Source: UBA4582 sp038106185
GTDB taxonomy: Bacteria > Pseudomonadota > Gammaproteobacteria > Pseudomonadales > Azotimanducaceae
Direction of reading: 5' to 3'
NCBI GenBank assembly: GCA_038106185.1
Contig: JAYODE010000011.1
Span: 1-64,000 of the forward strand
Length of the DNA: 64,000 nucleotides
The notes beneath the pieces are model-generated. The model ran no database searches. It had not been told where the DNA came from and was given only the letters and a program-made list of their open reading frames with translations. Position numbers and translations under genes: made by a program. Positions 42,657-51,046 of the stretch are shown piece after piece; the first letter of the stretch is position 1; every line of letters starts with the position of its first letter.

Positions 42657-44360
42657 GTGAGCATGTATAACGCTTTGAAGACCGTCTGGGGTGAATTGAC
42701 CAGTCCAGGACAACCTTTTGCCATCACCTCTGTTGAGGTTCGCGGCCAATCCGTCAAAGCCTATGCCGCTGCGCCGCCCAGTCTCCGCGAGGTATGGCTG
42801 GCCAGCGCAGCCTTCGCTGATCGAGACTATCTGGTCTATGAAGATGAACGCTGGACCTACAGCGACGCCCATCGGGACGTTGCTGCCATTGCCAATTGGA
42901 TGGTGCAACGTGGGATCAAACAGGGCGACCGGGTTGCGATCGCCATGCGCAACTATCCCGAGTGGTTACTCATGTATTGGGCCTGCGTGTCTCAGGGTAT
43001 CGCGGTAGTTGGTGTCAATGCCTGGTGGGTTGCTGGCGAACTGGCTTATGGGCTGAGCGACTCGGCACCTAAATTGTTGATCTGCGACCAGGAACGACTG
43101 GAACGATTCAATGAGATTAAGGCGCAGTTTTCCGATCTGCCGGTCGTGGGCGTGCGACTCTCGACGCCAGTTGCAGATGTCATAGATTTCAGTGAACTGG
43201 TTAAAACCGGCGGCGAGTTGCCGGCGGCCAACATAGATCCGGACGATGATGCCTGCATTTTCTATACGTCAGGCACCACCGGTCGTCCTAAGGGTGCCCA
43301 GCTAACCCACCGGGGTTGTGTCAATAACGTGATGAATCTGGCGTTCTGGGGTACCGCCATGAGTCATTCTCTTGCTCGCGCCAACAATCTGCCAGCTCCA
43401 GATCCCAGTGTCGCACCTATTGCTGCCGGCTTGATTACCACACCCTTGTTCCATGTGACCGCCAACAATTGCATGTCCCAGGGCACTACCCTGTCAGGCG
43501 GAAAACTGGTTCACATGTATCGCTGGGATGCCGGTGATGCACTCAAGATTATCGCCAAGGAAAGAATCACCAGCATGTCTGGTGTGCCCGTTATGTCGCG
43601 CGAATTGATTAATCATCCAGACTTCGAAAAATATGATACTTCCAGCTTGCTAACAGTTTCAGGGGGTGGCGCTCAGGTTCAGCCAGATTTGGTCGGAAAA
43701 ATTGACCGCGCGGTTAAAACTGCTCGTCCAGGCACTGGCTACGGGATGACAGAAACCTGTGGCATTATCACCTCCATCGGCGGCGATTTCTTCGTCGATC
43801 GCCCAGACAGCTGCGGCCCTGCTATGCCAAACTTTGATGTCAAATGTGTGGATACCAATGGCAATGAGGTGCCCCAGGGCAGTGTTGGTGAACTCTGGGT
43901 CAAGGGTGCCTGTGTCATCAAGGGTTATTTGAACCGCGCTGATGCTACCGCTGAATCTATCACTGACGGTTGGCTGCACACTGGCGATGTTGCCCGTATG
44001 GACGCCGATGGTTTTCTTTATATCGTCGATCGCATCAAAGACATGGTATTGCGTGGTGGCGAAAATATTTACTGTGCCGAAGTCGAGGCCGTGCTCTTCA
44101 ACCTGGATGCTGTCAAGGAATGTAGTGTCTTTGGGGTACCAGACGACCGTTTAGGTGAAGAAGTTGGCGTCGCTATTGTATTGAAACCGGGTACCACGCT
44201 GACTGCTGCCGAGATCCGCGCTCACAGCGGCGCGCAAATGGCAAAACACAAGATACCACGCTATATCTGGATTCTTGACCAGCCTTTGCCACGTAACGCC
44301 AGCGGCAAATTTCTCAAGCGCGAACTTAGGGAATCGTTAGCACTGAAGGACGCCATTTAA
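42657..44360 (+). CDS. acyl-CoA synthetase (class I adenylate-forming)
   Basis: A 567-residue AMP-binding ligase with FYTSGTTGRPKGAQ, GYGMTETCG, DGWLHTGD, VDRIKDMVLRGGENI and the catalytic lysine in RNASGKFLKRE. It activates a fatty or other carboxylic acid to CoA thioester. The GTG at 42657 is preferred: AAAGGAGG lies about 12 bases upstream, and the nearby ATG at 42647 is out of frame and soon stops. ATG 42663 is a second choice. It is a single gene, divergent from the CoA transferase and convergent with YgiQ. Confidence 0.86.
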   Translation: MSMYNALKTVWGELTSPGQPFAITSVEVRGQSVKAYAAAPPSLREVWLASAAFADRDYLVYEDERWTYSDAHRDVAAIANWMVQRGIKQGDRVAIAMRNYPEWLLMYWACVSQGIAVVGVNAWWVAGELAYGLSDSAPKLLICDQERLERFNEIKAQFSDLPVVGVRLSTPVADVIDFSELVKTGGELPAANIDPDDDACIFYTSGTTGRPKGAQLTHRGCVNNVMNLAFWGTAMSHSLARANNLPAPDPSVAPIAAGLITTPLFHVTANNCMSQGTTLSGGKLVHMYRWDAGDALKIIAKERITSMSGVPVMSRELINHPDFEKYDTSSLLTVSGGGAQVQPDLVGKIDRAVKTARPGTGYGMTETCGIITSIGGDFFVDRPDSCGPAMPNFDVKCVDTNGNEVPQGSVGELWVKGACVIKGYLNRADATAESITDGWLHTGDVARMDADGFLYIVDRIKDMVLRGGENIYCAEVEAVLFNLDAVKECSVFGVPDDRLGEEVGVAIVLKPGTTLTAAEIRAHSGAQMAKHKIPRYIWILDQPLPRNASGKFLKRELRESLALKDAI

Positions 44361-44474
44361 GCTGCTGTTAGCCACGACCATCTGGATCAAATCCCGGTGG
44401 TCGCTGGTTAACATGAGGCTTGATGGTGTGGCGCTAGGTGTCAGGCTGCCGGCTTTTAGGGAAGGGGCCAGGTT

Positions 44475-46580
44475 TCAAGGTGATTTGGGCGCATTCCCCG
44501 GCTTGCGCTTACCCTTGGTCGGTAGTGCTGGAATCGTTGGCAAGCCCGTATGCTGGGTTCGAAATAGTTTGCCGCCCTTGAGACCATGCGGCTTACTGTA
44601 CTGCGTCAGGGGAATCAGGTGCATCTTGCCATTACCTATCAGGTCCTGACGGCCCATTTTCTTCAGCGCTTGCCGCAACATTGGCCAGTTCTCAGGATCG
44701 TGGTATCGAAGCAAGGCCTTATGCAAACGGCGTTGCCGAGTGCCTTTAGGAATGTTCACCGTTTCAGAATCGCGACCAACCCGCTTGAGCGGATTTTTGC
44801 CAGAGTGATACATAGCGGTCGCCGACGCCATCGGTGACGGATAGAAGGATTGGACCTGGTCAGCCTTGAAGCCGTTGCGTTTCAGCCACAGGGCCAGATT
44901 CAACATATCCTCTTCCGTCGTTCCGGGATGCCCGGCAATAAAGTAGGGTATCAGGTACTGTTCCTTGCCCGCCTCCCGTGAGAACCGCTCAAACATCTCC
45001 TTGAACTCATCATAGGTGCCAATCCCGGGCTTCATCATCTTGGACAAGGGACCCTGCTCTGTATGCTCCGGCGCTATCTTTAAATAACCACCAACATGCT
45101 CGGTGACCAGCTCTTTAACATACTCGGGAGATTTTACGGCAAGGTCATACCGCAGGCCTGAGGCGATTAGCACCTTCTTCACGCCTTTGATATCCCGCGC
45201 ATTGCGATATAGCGAGATCAGCGGAGTCTGGTCTGTATCCAGGTTTTTGCAGATATTCGGGTAGACACATGACAGTCTTCGACAGCTGGACTCAATCTCC
45301 TTGCTCTTGCAGGCCAGTCGCCACATGTTGGCAGTCGGACCACCCAGGTCAGAAATAACACCCGTAAAGCCTGGTGTTTTATCACGAATATTCTCTATTT
45401 CATCAAGAATAGAAGCCTCTGAACGGCTTTGGATGATTCGGCCTTCGTGTTCAGTGATGGAGCAGAAACTACAACCACCAAAACAGCCGCGCATGATATT
45501 GACTGAAAACCGAATCATCTCATAGGCGGGAATATTGGCATCACCATACTGTGGGTGGGGAATACGCTGATAGGGTCTTTCAAAGACCCAATCCATCTCT
45601 TCAGTTGTCAGAGGAATGGGGGGGGGATTGAGCCAAACATAGCGATCCCCATGGGCCTGAACCAAGGCTCGAGCATTATGCGGATTGGTTTCGCGATGCA
45701 GTATTCGAGAAGTATGCGCGTATAACAGCTTATCTTCTCGAACCTGCTCATAGGCTGGCAATCGAATGTAGGTTAATTGCTGCTGGCGGGCCGCTTCGGC
45801 AGGATCCGTCAGGCGAATGACGGTCATCTTCGGCTCAACCGTATCGCTCACCTGGTCTTCAGCAAGGGTCGATGCATCGATTTCATGCACATCGGTGGGT
45901 AACGATGAGATAGCGAAAGCCGTGCCGCGAATGTTACGCAGAGACTCCACCGGTTCGCCCAGGGCCAGGCGGTGAGAGACCTCAATGATGGCGCGCTCGG
46001 CATTGCCGTACAACAGCAGGTCAGCCTTGGCATCCAGTAAGATAGAGCGCCTGACTTTTTCACTCCAATAGTCAAAGTGGGCTATGCGGCGCAGGCTGGC
46101 TTCGATACTGCCAATGATAATCGGCACCTCAGGGTAAGCCTCGCGACAACGCTGGGAGTAGACGATTACCGCACGATCCGGGCGCTTACCACCCACATTG
46201 CCTGCTGTGTAGGCATCATCGTGACGAATCTTTCGATCCGAGGTATAGCGATTGATCATCGAGTCCATATTACCGGCGGCGACCCCGTAATACAGGTTCG
46301 GCCGACCCAGCTGTTCAAAATCAGCAGTTGAGGTCCAATCCGGCTGAGCGATGATACCGACTCTGAAACCCTGGCCCTCCAATACTCGGCCTATGACCGC
46401 CATGCCAAAGCTGGGATGGTCAACATACGCATCACCGGTCACGACGATAATATCGCAGCTGTCCCAGCCTAACGCGTCCATCTCGGCACGAGTGGTAGGC
46501 AAAAACGGCGCAATGCCAAAACATTCGGCCCAGTAGGGTCGGTAATCAAATATTCGAGTGGTTTCGGCGGGCTGCTGCAT
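44475..46580 (-). CDS. YgiQ family radical SAM protein
   Basis: A 701-residue protein closely matching E. coli YgiQ in order and motifs: YWAECFGIAPFLPTTRAEMD at the start, WDSCDIIVVTGDAYVDHPSFG, and the radical SAM cluster CFGGCSFC in RFSVNIMRGCFGGCSFCSI. It ends in LHKALLRYHDPENW and a basic tail. Function in the cell is not established for the family. ATG 46580 is preferred over an open extension to 46748, because homology to YgiQ begins at TRIFDYRPYW. It is divergent from pckG with a 241-bp spacer. Confidence 0.9.
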   Translation of the reverse strand: MQQPAETTRIFDYRPYWAECFGIAPFLPTTRAEMDALGWDSCDIIVVTGDAYVDHPSFGMAVIGRVLEGQGFRVGIIAQPDWTSTADFEQLGRPNLYYGVAAGNMDSMINRYTSDRKIRHDDAYTAGNVGGKRPDRAVIVYSQRCREAYPEVPIIIGSIEASLRRIAHFDYWSEKVRRSILLDAKADLLLYGNAERAIIEVSHRLALGEPVESLRNIRGTAFAISSLPTDVHEIDASTLAEDQVSDTVEPKMTVIRLTDPAEAARQQQLTYIRLPAYEQVREDKLLYAHTSRILHRETNPHNARALVQAHGDRYVWLNPPPIPLTTEEMDWVFERPYQRIPHPQYGDANIPAYEMIRFSVNIMRGCFGGCSFCSITEHEGRIIQSRSEASILDEIENIRDKTPGFTGVISDLGGPTANMWRLACKSKEIESSCRRLSCVYPNICKNLDTDQTPLISLYRNARDIKGVKKVLIASGLRYDLAVKSPEYVKELVTEHVGGYLKIAPEHTEQGPLSKMMKPGIGTYDEFKEMFERFSREAGKEQYLIPYFIAGHPGTTEEDMLNLALWLKRNGFKADQVQSFYPSPMASATAMYHSGKNPLKRVGRDSETVNIPKGTRQRRLHKALLRYHDPENWPMLRQALKKMGRQDLIGNGKMHLIPLTQYSKPHGLKGGKLFRTQHTGLPTIPALPTKGKRKPGNAPKSP

Positions 46581-46821
46581 GAGCTGGACGATGTGGCTAC
46601 AATTCGGCGCTATCATACGGCAAGCGGGCCTTCCTGTAATTATACTATTGCACTCGCCATTATTTTTCCCACTCATTTGGGCGAATTGATGGCCACACCA
46701 AGTCGATTTAGGCATCCAATTCAGGTATCCTTGCGTACCGTTAAACACTCCGACAGCGCTGGTCTGGTCTCTGACTCAGCATTTAGCCCGGAGTAGAGAG
46801 CCATACCTAAGGGTCCTTTCA

Positions 46822-48624
46822 ATGTTTAAAAATAAAAAATTACAGAGTTGGGTTGAACAGATGCAGGCACTCTGTCAGCCCGATCGGATTGTTATTTGTG
46901 ATGGAAGCCAAGACGAATATGATCGCATGTGGCAGTTGCTGCTGGATGCCGGCGCCGCCATCAAACTTAACGAAGCTAAACGCCCTAACAGTTATCTGGT
47001 GAGATCAGATCCCGCCGATGTGGCTCGAGTCGAGAGCCGAACCTACATCTGTGCAGACGATCCCCTTGATGCAGGCCCGAATAATAACTGGATAGATCCT
47101 GGCGTCATGCGCGATACGCTCAACGGCTTGTATGCCGGCTGCATGCGCGGACGAACCATGTATGTCGTGCCGTTCAGTATGGGGCCCATTGGCTCACCCA
47201 TCGCGCATATCGGCGTTGAGCTGTCAGACTCTCCCTATGTCGTCACCAATATGCATATTATGACTCGAGTGGGCCAGGCCGTGCTCGATGAACTGGGTGA
47301 AACCGGTGACTTTGTGCCCTGCGTTCATTCAGTGGGCAGCCCGCTAGTTGAAGGTGCGGAAGATGTTCCATGGCCCTGTAACCCCGACAATTTATATATT
47401 GCACATTTTCCTAAAACCCGTGAAATCTGGTCCTTTGGCTCAGGCTACGGTGGCAATGCCTTACTCGGTAAGAAATGCTTTGCACTGAGAATTGCCTCTG
47501 CAATGGCACGTGATGAGGGCTGGTTAGCTGAACACATGCTCATCCTCAAGCTCAGCAATCCTGCAGGTGAGTCAAAATATATCGCCGGCGCGTTTCCAAG
47601 CGCCTGTGGCAAGACCAACTTGGCCATGCTCGTACCCACCATTCCGGGATGGCGGGTCGAAACGGTGGGTGATGATATCTGCTGGATGAAGTTTGGCGAA
47701 GACGGCCAACTTTACGCCATCAACCCTGAAGCCGGGTTCTTCGGCGTCGCACCTGGCACCGGTATGGACTCTAATGCGAACGCCATGTTGAGCTTGACTG
47801 AAAACTGTATCTTCACCAACGTGGCGCTCACCGATGACGGCGATGTATGGTGGGAGGGCATGACCGATAGTCCGCCAGCCCATTTGGTCGATTGGAAAGG
47901 CAACGACTGGCACCCAGGCTCAACGACGCCGGCCGCGCATCCCAATGCACGCTTCACTGTTGCGGCTGATCAGTGTCCTGTGATCGCAGAAGAATGGGAA
48001 GATTTGAAAGGCGTACCCATCAGTGCCATCTTGTTTGGTGGCCGACGAGCAACCGTTGTGCCCCTGGTCAATGAAGCTAAGGACTGGGCACAGGGCACCT
48101 TCTTTGGGGCCATAGTTTCTTCGGAGAAGACTGCGGCGGCAGCCGGCAAGATCGGTGAACTTCGGCGCGACCCGATGGCCATGCTCCCCTTCTGTGGCTA
48201 CAACATGGCCGACTATTGGCAGCACTGGCTGACCACCGGGCAGCGTCAGGGCGTGAATCTGCCCAAGATCTTTTACGTCAACTGGTTCCGTAAGAATGAG
48301 CAGGGCAAGTTCATGTGGCCAGGTTTTGGTGAAAATAGCCGAGTCTTGAAATGGATATTCGAACGCTGCAATGGTACTGCTGCAGCGCTAGAAACACCCA
48401 TCGGCAACCTGCCCACGCTTGATGCGCTGGACATGCAGGGCATGGATCTCAGCACCGACCAGATCGCTCAACTACTGAGGGTGGATGTTGACGGCTGGCT
48501 GAGCGAGATTCCTTTGATTGCAGAATACTTCGATCAGTATGGAGACCGGGTACCAGCAGAGTTCCATGAACAACTGGCGGAACTTAAGCAGCGCCTGGAC
48601 GCAGCCAAACGGCAGATTGCCTAA
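46822..48624 (+). CDS. pckG: phosphoenolpyruvate carboxykinase (GTP)
   Basis: A 600-residue GTP-type PEP carboxykinase. Family motifs include the kinase-1a loop AFPSACGKTN with reactive-type Cys262, and FGGRRATVVPLV. It converts oxaloacetate to PEP for gluconeogenesis, which fits growth on lipids or acids. The GTP form is less common in gammaproteobacteria than the ATP form (pckA). It is followed by a strong bidirectional terminator, and is divergent from ygiQ. Confidence 0.94.
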   Translation: MFKNKKLQSWVEQMQALCQPDRIVICDGSQDEYDRMWQLLLDAGAAIKLNEAKRPNSYLVRSDPADVARVESRTYICADDPLDAGPNNNWIDPGVMRDTLNGLYAGCMRGRTMYVVPFSMGPIGSPIAHIGVELSDSPYVVTNMHIMTRVGQAVLDELGETGDFVPCVHSVGSPLVEGAEDVPWPCNPDNLYIAHFPKTREIWSFGSGYGGNALLGKKCFALRIASAMARDEGWLAEHMLILKLSNPAGESKYIAGAFPSACGKTNLAMLVPTIPGWRVETVGDDICWMKFGEDGQLYAINPEAGFFGVAPGTGMDSNANAMLSLTENCIFTNVALTDDGDVWWEGMTDSPPAHLVDWKGNDWHPGSTTPAAHPNARFTVAADQCPVIAEEWEDLKGVPISAILFGGRRATVVPLVNEAKDWAQGTFFGAIVSSEKTAAAAGKIGELRRDPMAMLPFCGYNMADYWQHWLTTGQRQGVNLPKIFYVNWFRKNEQGKFMWPGFGENSRVLKWIFERCNGTAAALETPIGNLPTLDALDMQGMDLSTDQIAQLLRVDVDGWLSEIPLIAEYFDQYGDRVPAEFHEQLAELKQRLDAAKRQIA

Positions 48625-48656
48625 GGCTCTGATACAAGGATCTGATAGCTAGATCC

Positions 48657-48686
48657 AAAAAAAAGGCCGCTTTTCGCGGCCTTTTT
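48657..48686. terminator. bidirectional intrinsic terminator after pckG
   Basis: An A7 run, then ggccgc, a five-base loop ttttc, gcggcc and a T6 run. It reads as a terminator on both strands and lies 33 bases after the pckG stop in the space shared with the convergent thiolase gene. Confidence 0.9.
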
Positions 48687-48736
48687 TGTTGGCTGGTAGC
48701 TTTGGCTCAAGGTTTTTCTGAGCGTTTGACTCACCC

Positions 48737-48765
48737 TCCTGTTTTGCGTCAAGCGCAAAACAGGA
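48737..48765. terminator. 12-bp perfect hairpin before the thiolase 3' end
   Basis: tcctgttttgcg and its exact reverse complement cgcaaaacagga are separated by five bases. On the minus strand it lies 17 bases after the thiolase stop (48783). There is no following T-run, so it may be a stabilising or attenuating stem; the strong terminator lies about 50 bases beyond. Confidence 0.5.
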
Positions 48766-48782
48766 AGCTCTCTCGATAACGC

Positions 48783-49949
48783 CTAGTCCAAACGCTCGAT
48801 AATCGTTCCAGTACCCAGACCGCCACCGCAGCACATGGCGATCAAAGCATACTTGCCGCCCGTACGCTCCAGTTCGTGCAACGCAGTCGTGATCAGACGG
48901 GCGCCAGTACTCCCAGTTGGGTGACCCAAAGCAATGGCACCACCGTTGACATTCACTTTACTGTGATCGATGCCGAGATCCTTTTCCCAGGCCAGCACCA
49001 CTGACGCAAACGCCTCATTGACCTCAAACACGTCAATATCTTCGATCGTCAAACCAGCCCGCTCCAGCACCTTACGCGTGGCAGGAATCGGTCCCTTCAG
49101 CATGGTTACTGGGTCTACACCGACCAGGGTATGGGCTGTGACCTTGGCTCTTGGCTTGAGGTTGAGATCCTTTACTGCCTTTTCCGACGCCATGATAACT
49201 GCTGCGGCACCGTCTGAAACTTGAGAGCTGGAGCCGGCCGTATGGATTTCCTGGCCAGGTACTGCCGCCAAACCCTTCAGAGACTCAAGCGTCGTCGCGC
49301 GTAGTCCCTCATCTTTACTGACCACTCGGGTTTCACCGGTGGGTTTAAAGTCTTCGCCCAAAACAGGCGCAGTAATAGGCACCACCTCGCGATCAAAACG
49401 ACCCTCTTCCCAAGCGCGAATGGCTTTCTGCTGGCTTTCGAGGCCAAACTGGTCTGTATCTGCGCGGCTGATCTGGTATTCATCGGCGATCATGGCAGCA
49501 CCCATAAACTGACTGGCCGGCTGGTAGTGATCGCTATAGTTCACGCCCATGGGATTGCCCTCTTTCATGGCGGATCCCAGTGGTACTCGACTCATCATCT
49601 CAACACCGCAGGCCATCACCAGATCTTCGATCCCGGAGCCAATCAGGGATGCACCCATGGATGTCGCTTGCTGGCTAGAGCCACATTGTGCGTCGATAGT
49701 GGTTGCTGCAACTTCCAGCGGTAAACCCTGTGACAACCAGGCTATTCTGGCAATATTGAAGGTCTGCTCGCCCACCTGGGAGACACAACCACCCACGACC
49801 TGGCCGATTTTTCCTGGCTCAATGCCGCTTCGATCCAATGCCGCCTGCTGCACCGCGCCCAGCAAATCGGCTGGCTTCATGCCTGCCAAACCCTTGCCGC
49901 GCTTGCCAATCGGGCTGCGACATGCCTCTACGATGTATACCTCTCCCAT
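48783..49949 (-). CDS. acetyl-CoA acetyltransferase (thiolase)
   Basis: A 388-residue degradative/biosynthetic thiolase with all catalytic features: nucleophile Cys89 in DAQCGSS, NEAFA, His343 in GGAIALGHPTGSTGA, and Cys373 in MCCGGGLG. ATG 49949 is chosen because AGAGGAAG precedes it and the family begins MGEVYIVEACRSP. It cleaves 3-ketoacyl-CoA or condenses acetyl-CoA. Two PaaI-type thioesterase genes lie upstream on the same strand (109 bp away). Confidence 0.93.
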   Translation of the reverse strand: MGEVYIVEACRSPIGKRGKGLAGMKPADLLGAVQQAALDRSGIEPGKIGQVVGGCVSQVGEQTFNIARIAWLSQGLPLEVAATTIDAQCGSSQQATSMGASLIGSGIEDLVMACGVEMMSRVPLGSAMKEGNPMGVNYSDHYQPASQFMGAAMIADEYQISRADTDQFGLESQQKAIRAWEEGRFDREVVPITAPVLGEDFKPTGETRVVSKDEGLRATTLESLKGLAAVPGQEIHTAGSSSQVSDGAAAVIMASEKAVKDLNLKPRAKVTAHTLVGVDPVTMLKGPIPATRKVLERAGLTIEDIDVFEVNEAFASVVLAWEKDLGIDHSKVNVNGGAIALGHPTGSTGARLITTALHELERTGGKYALIAMCCGGGLGTGTIIERLD

Positions 49950-50058
49950 GGAACTTCCTCTTCTATTGATAAAAATGCTTGGGTCAACCTGACTGCCGCC
50001 TAGAATAAGCAGCACTGCTTTAAGAAGCAACTCTCCTCGAAACCCCTCGGCGCTCGCG

Positions 50059-50496
50059 CTAGATCGGCGTCAACAGGTAATGGCCATGCGCCGCTGCGAT
50101 CGGTCGCGTTTTTTCGTCCTGCCAGATTTCTGCTCGAACATTGGCGACTCGTCGCCCTTGCCGCGTGACGATGGCGCGGCCATAAGTCGCGACCGGTTTA
50201 CCAGAGCGCAAATAGTCGATTGAGATATCGACGGTCTTGGGTAACCGCTCACAGGATGTATCAAACAGTAATTGTATCACCGAGGTCAGCTCAAGAAACG
50301 CGCCAATGGCACCCCCATGGATCGCTGGCAAATTGACATTCCCCACCAGTGAATCCTTGAAGGGTAATATGGTTGTGATTTCATTGCCTTTGCGCTCCAC
50401 TTGCATGCCGAGAAACCGCGCATAAGGAATGCTCGCGAGCAGCGCTTGCATGTCATCGGCGCGACCTTCATCCCGTAGTTGTTGCAGTATTTTCAT
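50059..50496 (-). CDS. PaaI-family hotdog thioesterase (downstream copy)
   Basis: A 145-residue single-hotdog protein with the typical NLPAIHGGAIGAFLELTSVI helix segment and the strand DISIDYLRSGKPVATYGRA. Such proteins hydrolyse acyl- or aryl-CoA thioesters. Its start overlaps the stop of the upstream thioesterase gene by four bases, so the two may form a hetero-oligomer or handle successive substrates. Confidence 0.84.
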   Translation of the reverse strand: MKILQQLRDEGRADDMQALLASIPYARFLGMQVERKGNEITTILPFKDSLVGNVNLPAIHGGAIGAFLELTSVIQLLFDTSCERLPKTVDISIDYLRSGKPVATYGRAIVTRQGRRVANVRAEIWQDEKTRPIAAAHGHYLLTPI

Positions 50497-50927
50497 CGAT
50501 TCTCCGTCCTCGGCGCATTAGGGGTGCCCAGCATGAAAGCAGCGACCGACGTAGCAACCTGATCGGCAATGTCATCCTGGTAGGCCACGGCCCGCACAAA
50601 TGCGATATTTTTCGCCAGCTTGTAACACTCAGCCTGAACCATCAAATCCTTGAAGGGCTCGGCCGGACGCATATAGTCAATCCGCAAATCCAGAGTCGCC
50701 ATGCCCATGGCTGCTCCCCAGTCCTCATGACAACGCACCGCCCAGCCAGAGGCATTATCCAGGGTCGCGGTAATCACTCCGCCGTGGATGATCCCCGTAT
50801 CGGGATCGCCCACCAGATGCTCTGCATAGGGCACCCTTACGGTACAGACTCGACCCACGATATTGACCAACGTCATACCGATCGCTTCACCATGGGGCGG
50901 CAGATGCTCCAGATCGTCTTTATTCAT
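50493..50927 (-). CDS. PaaI-family hotdog thioesterase (upstream copy)
   Basis: A 144-residue hotdog protein with TGIIHGGVITATLDNASGWA and LRIDYMRPAEPFKDL. It is clearly related in fold to the next gene but diverged in sequence, so the pair is an old duplication or separate acquisition. First gene of the pair; the spacer to the DUF748 gene upstream is about 119 bp. Confidence 0.84.
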   Translation of the reverse strand: MNKDDLEHLPPHGEAIGMTLVNIVGRVCTVRVPYAEHLVGDPDTGIIHGGVITATLDNASGWAVRCHEDWGAAMGMATLDLRIDYMRPAEPFKDLMVQAECYKLAKNIAFVRAVAYQDDIADQVATSVAAFMLGTPNAPRTENR

Positions 50928-51046
50928 TTTTGCTTACCATCCAATCTTCATCGCCTCACACACCCGTGCCAAGGGTGCATGATCTAGATCTAGACGGCGC
51001 TTTGCAAGTCGAAGGTCAGGCGTCAGCCAGACAAAGGCGTGCCAGG

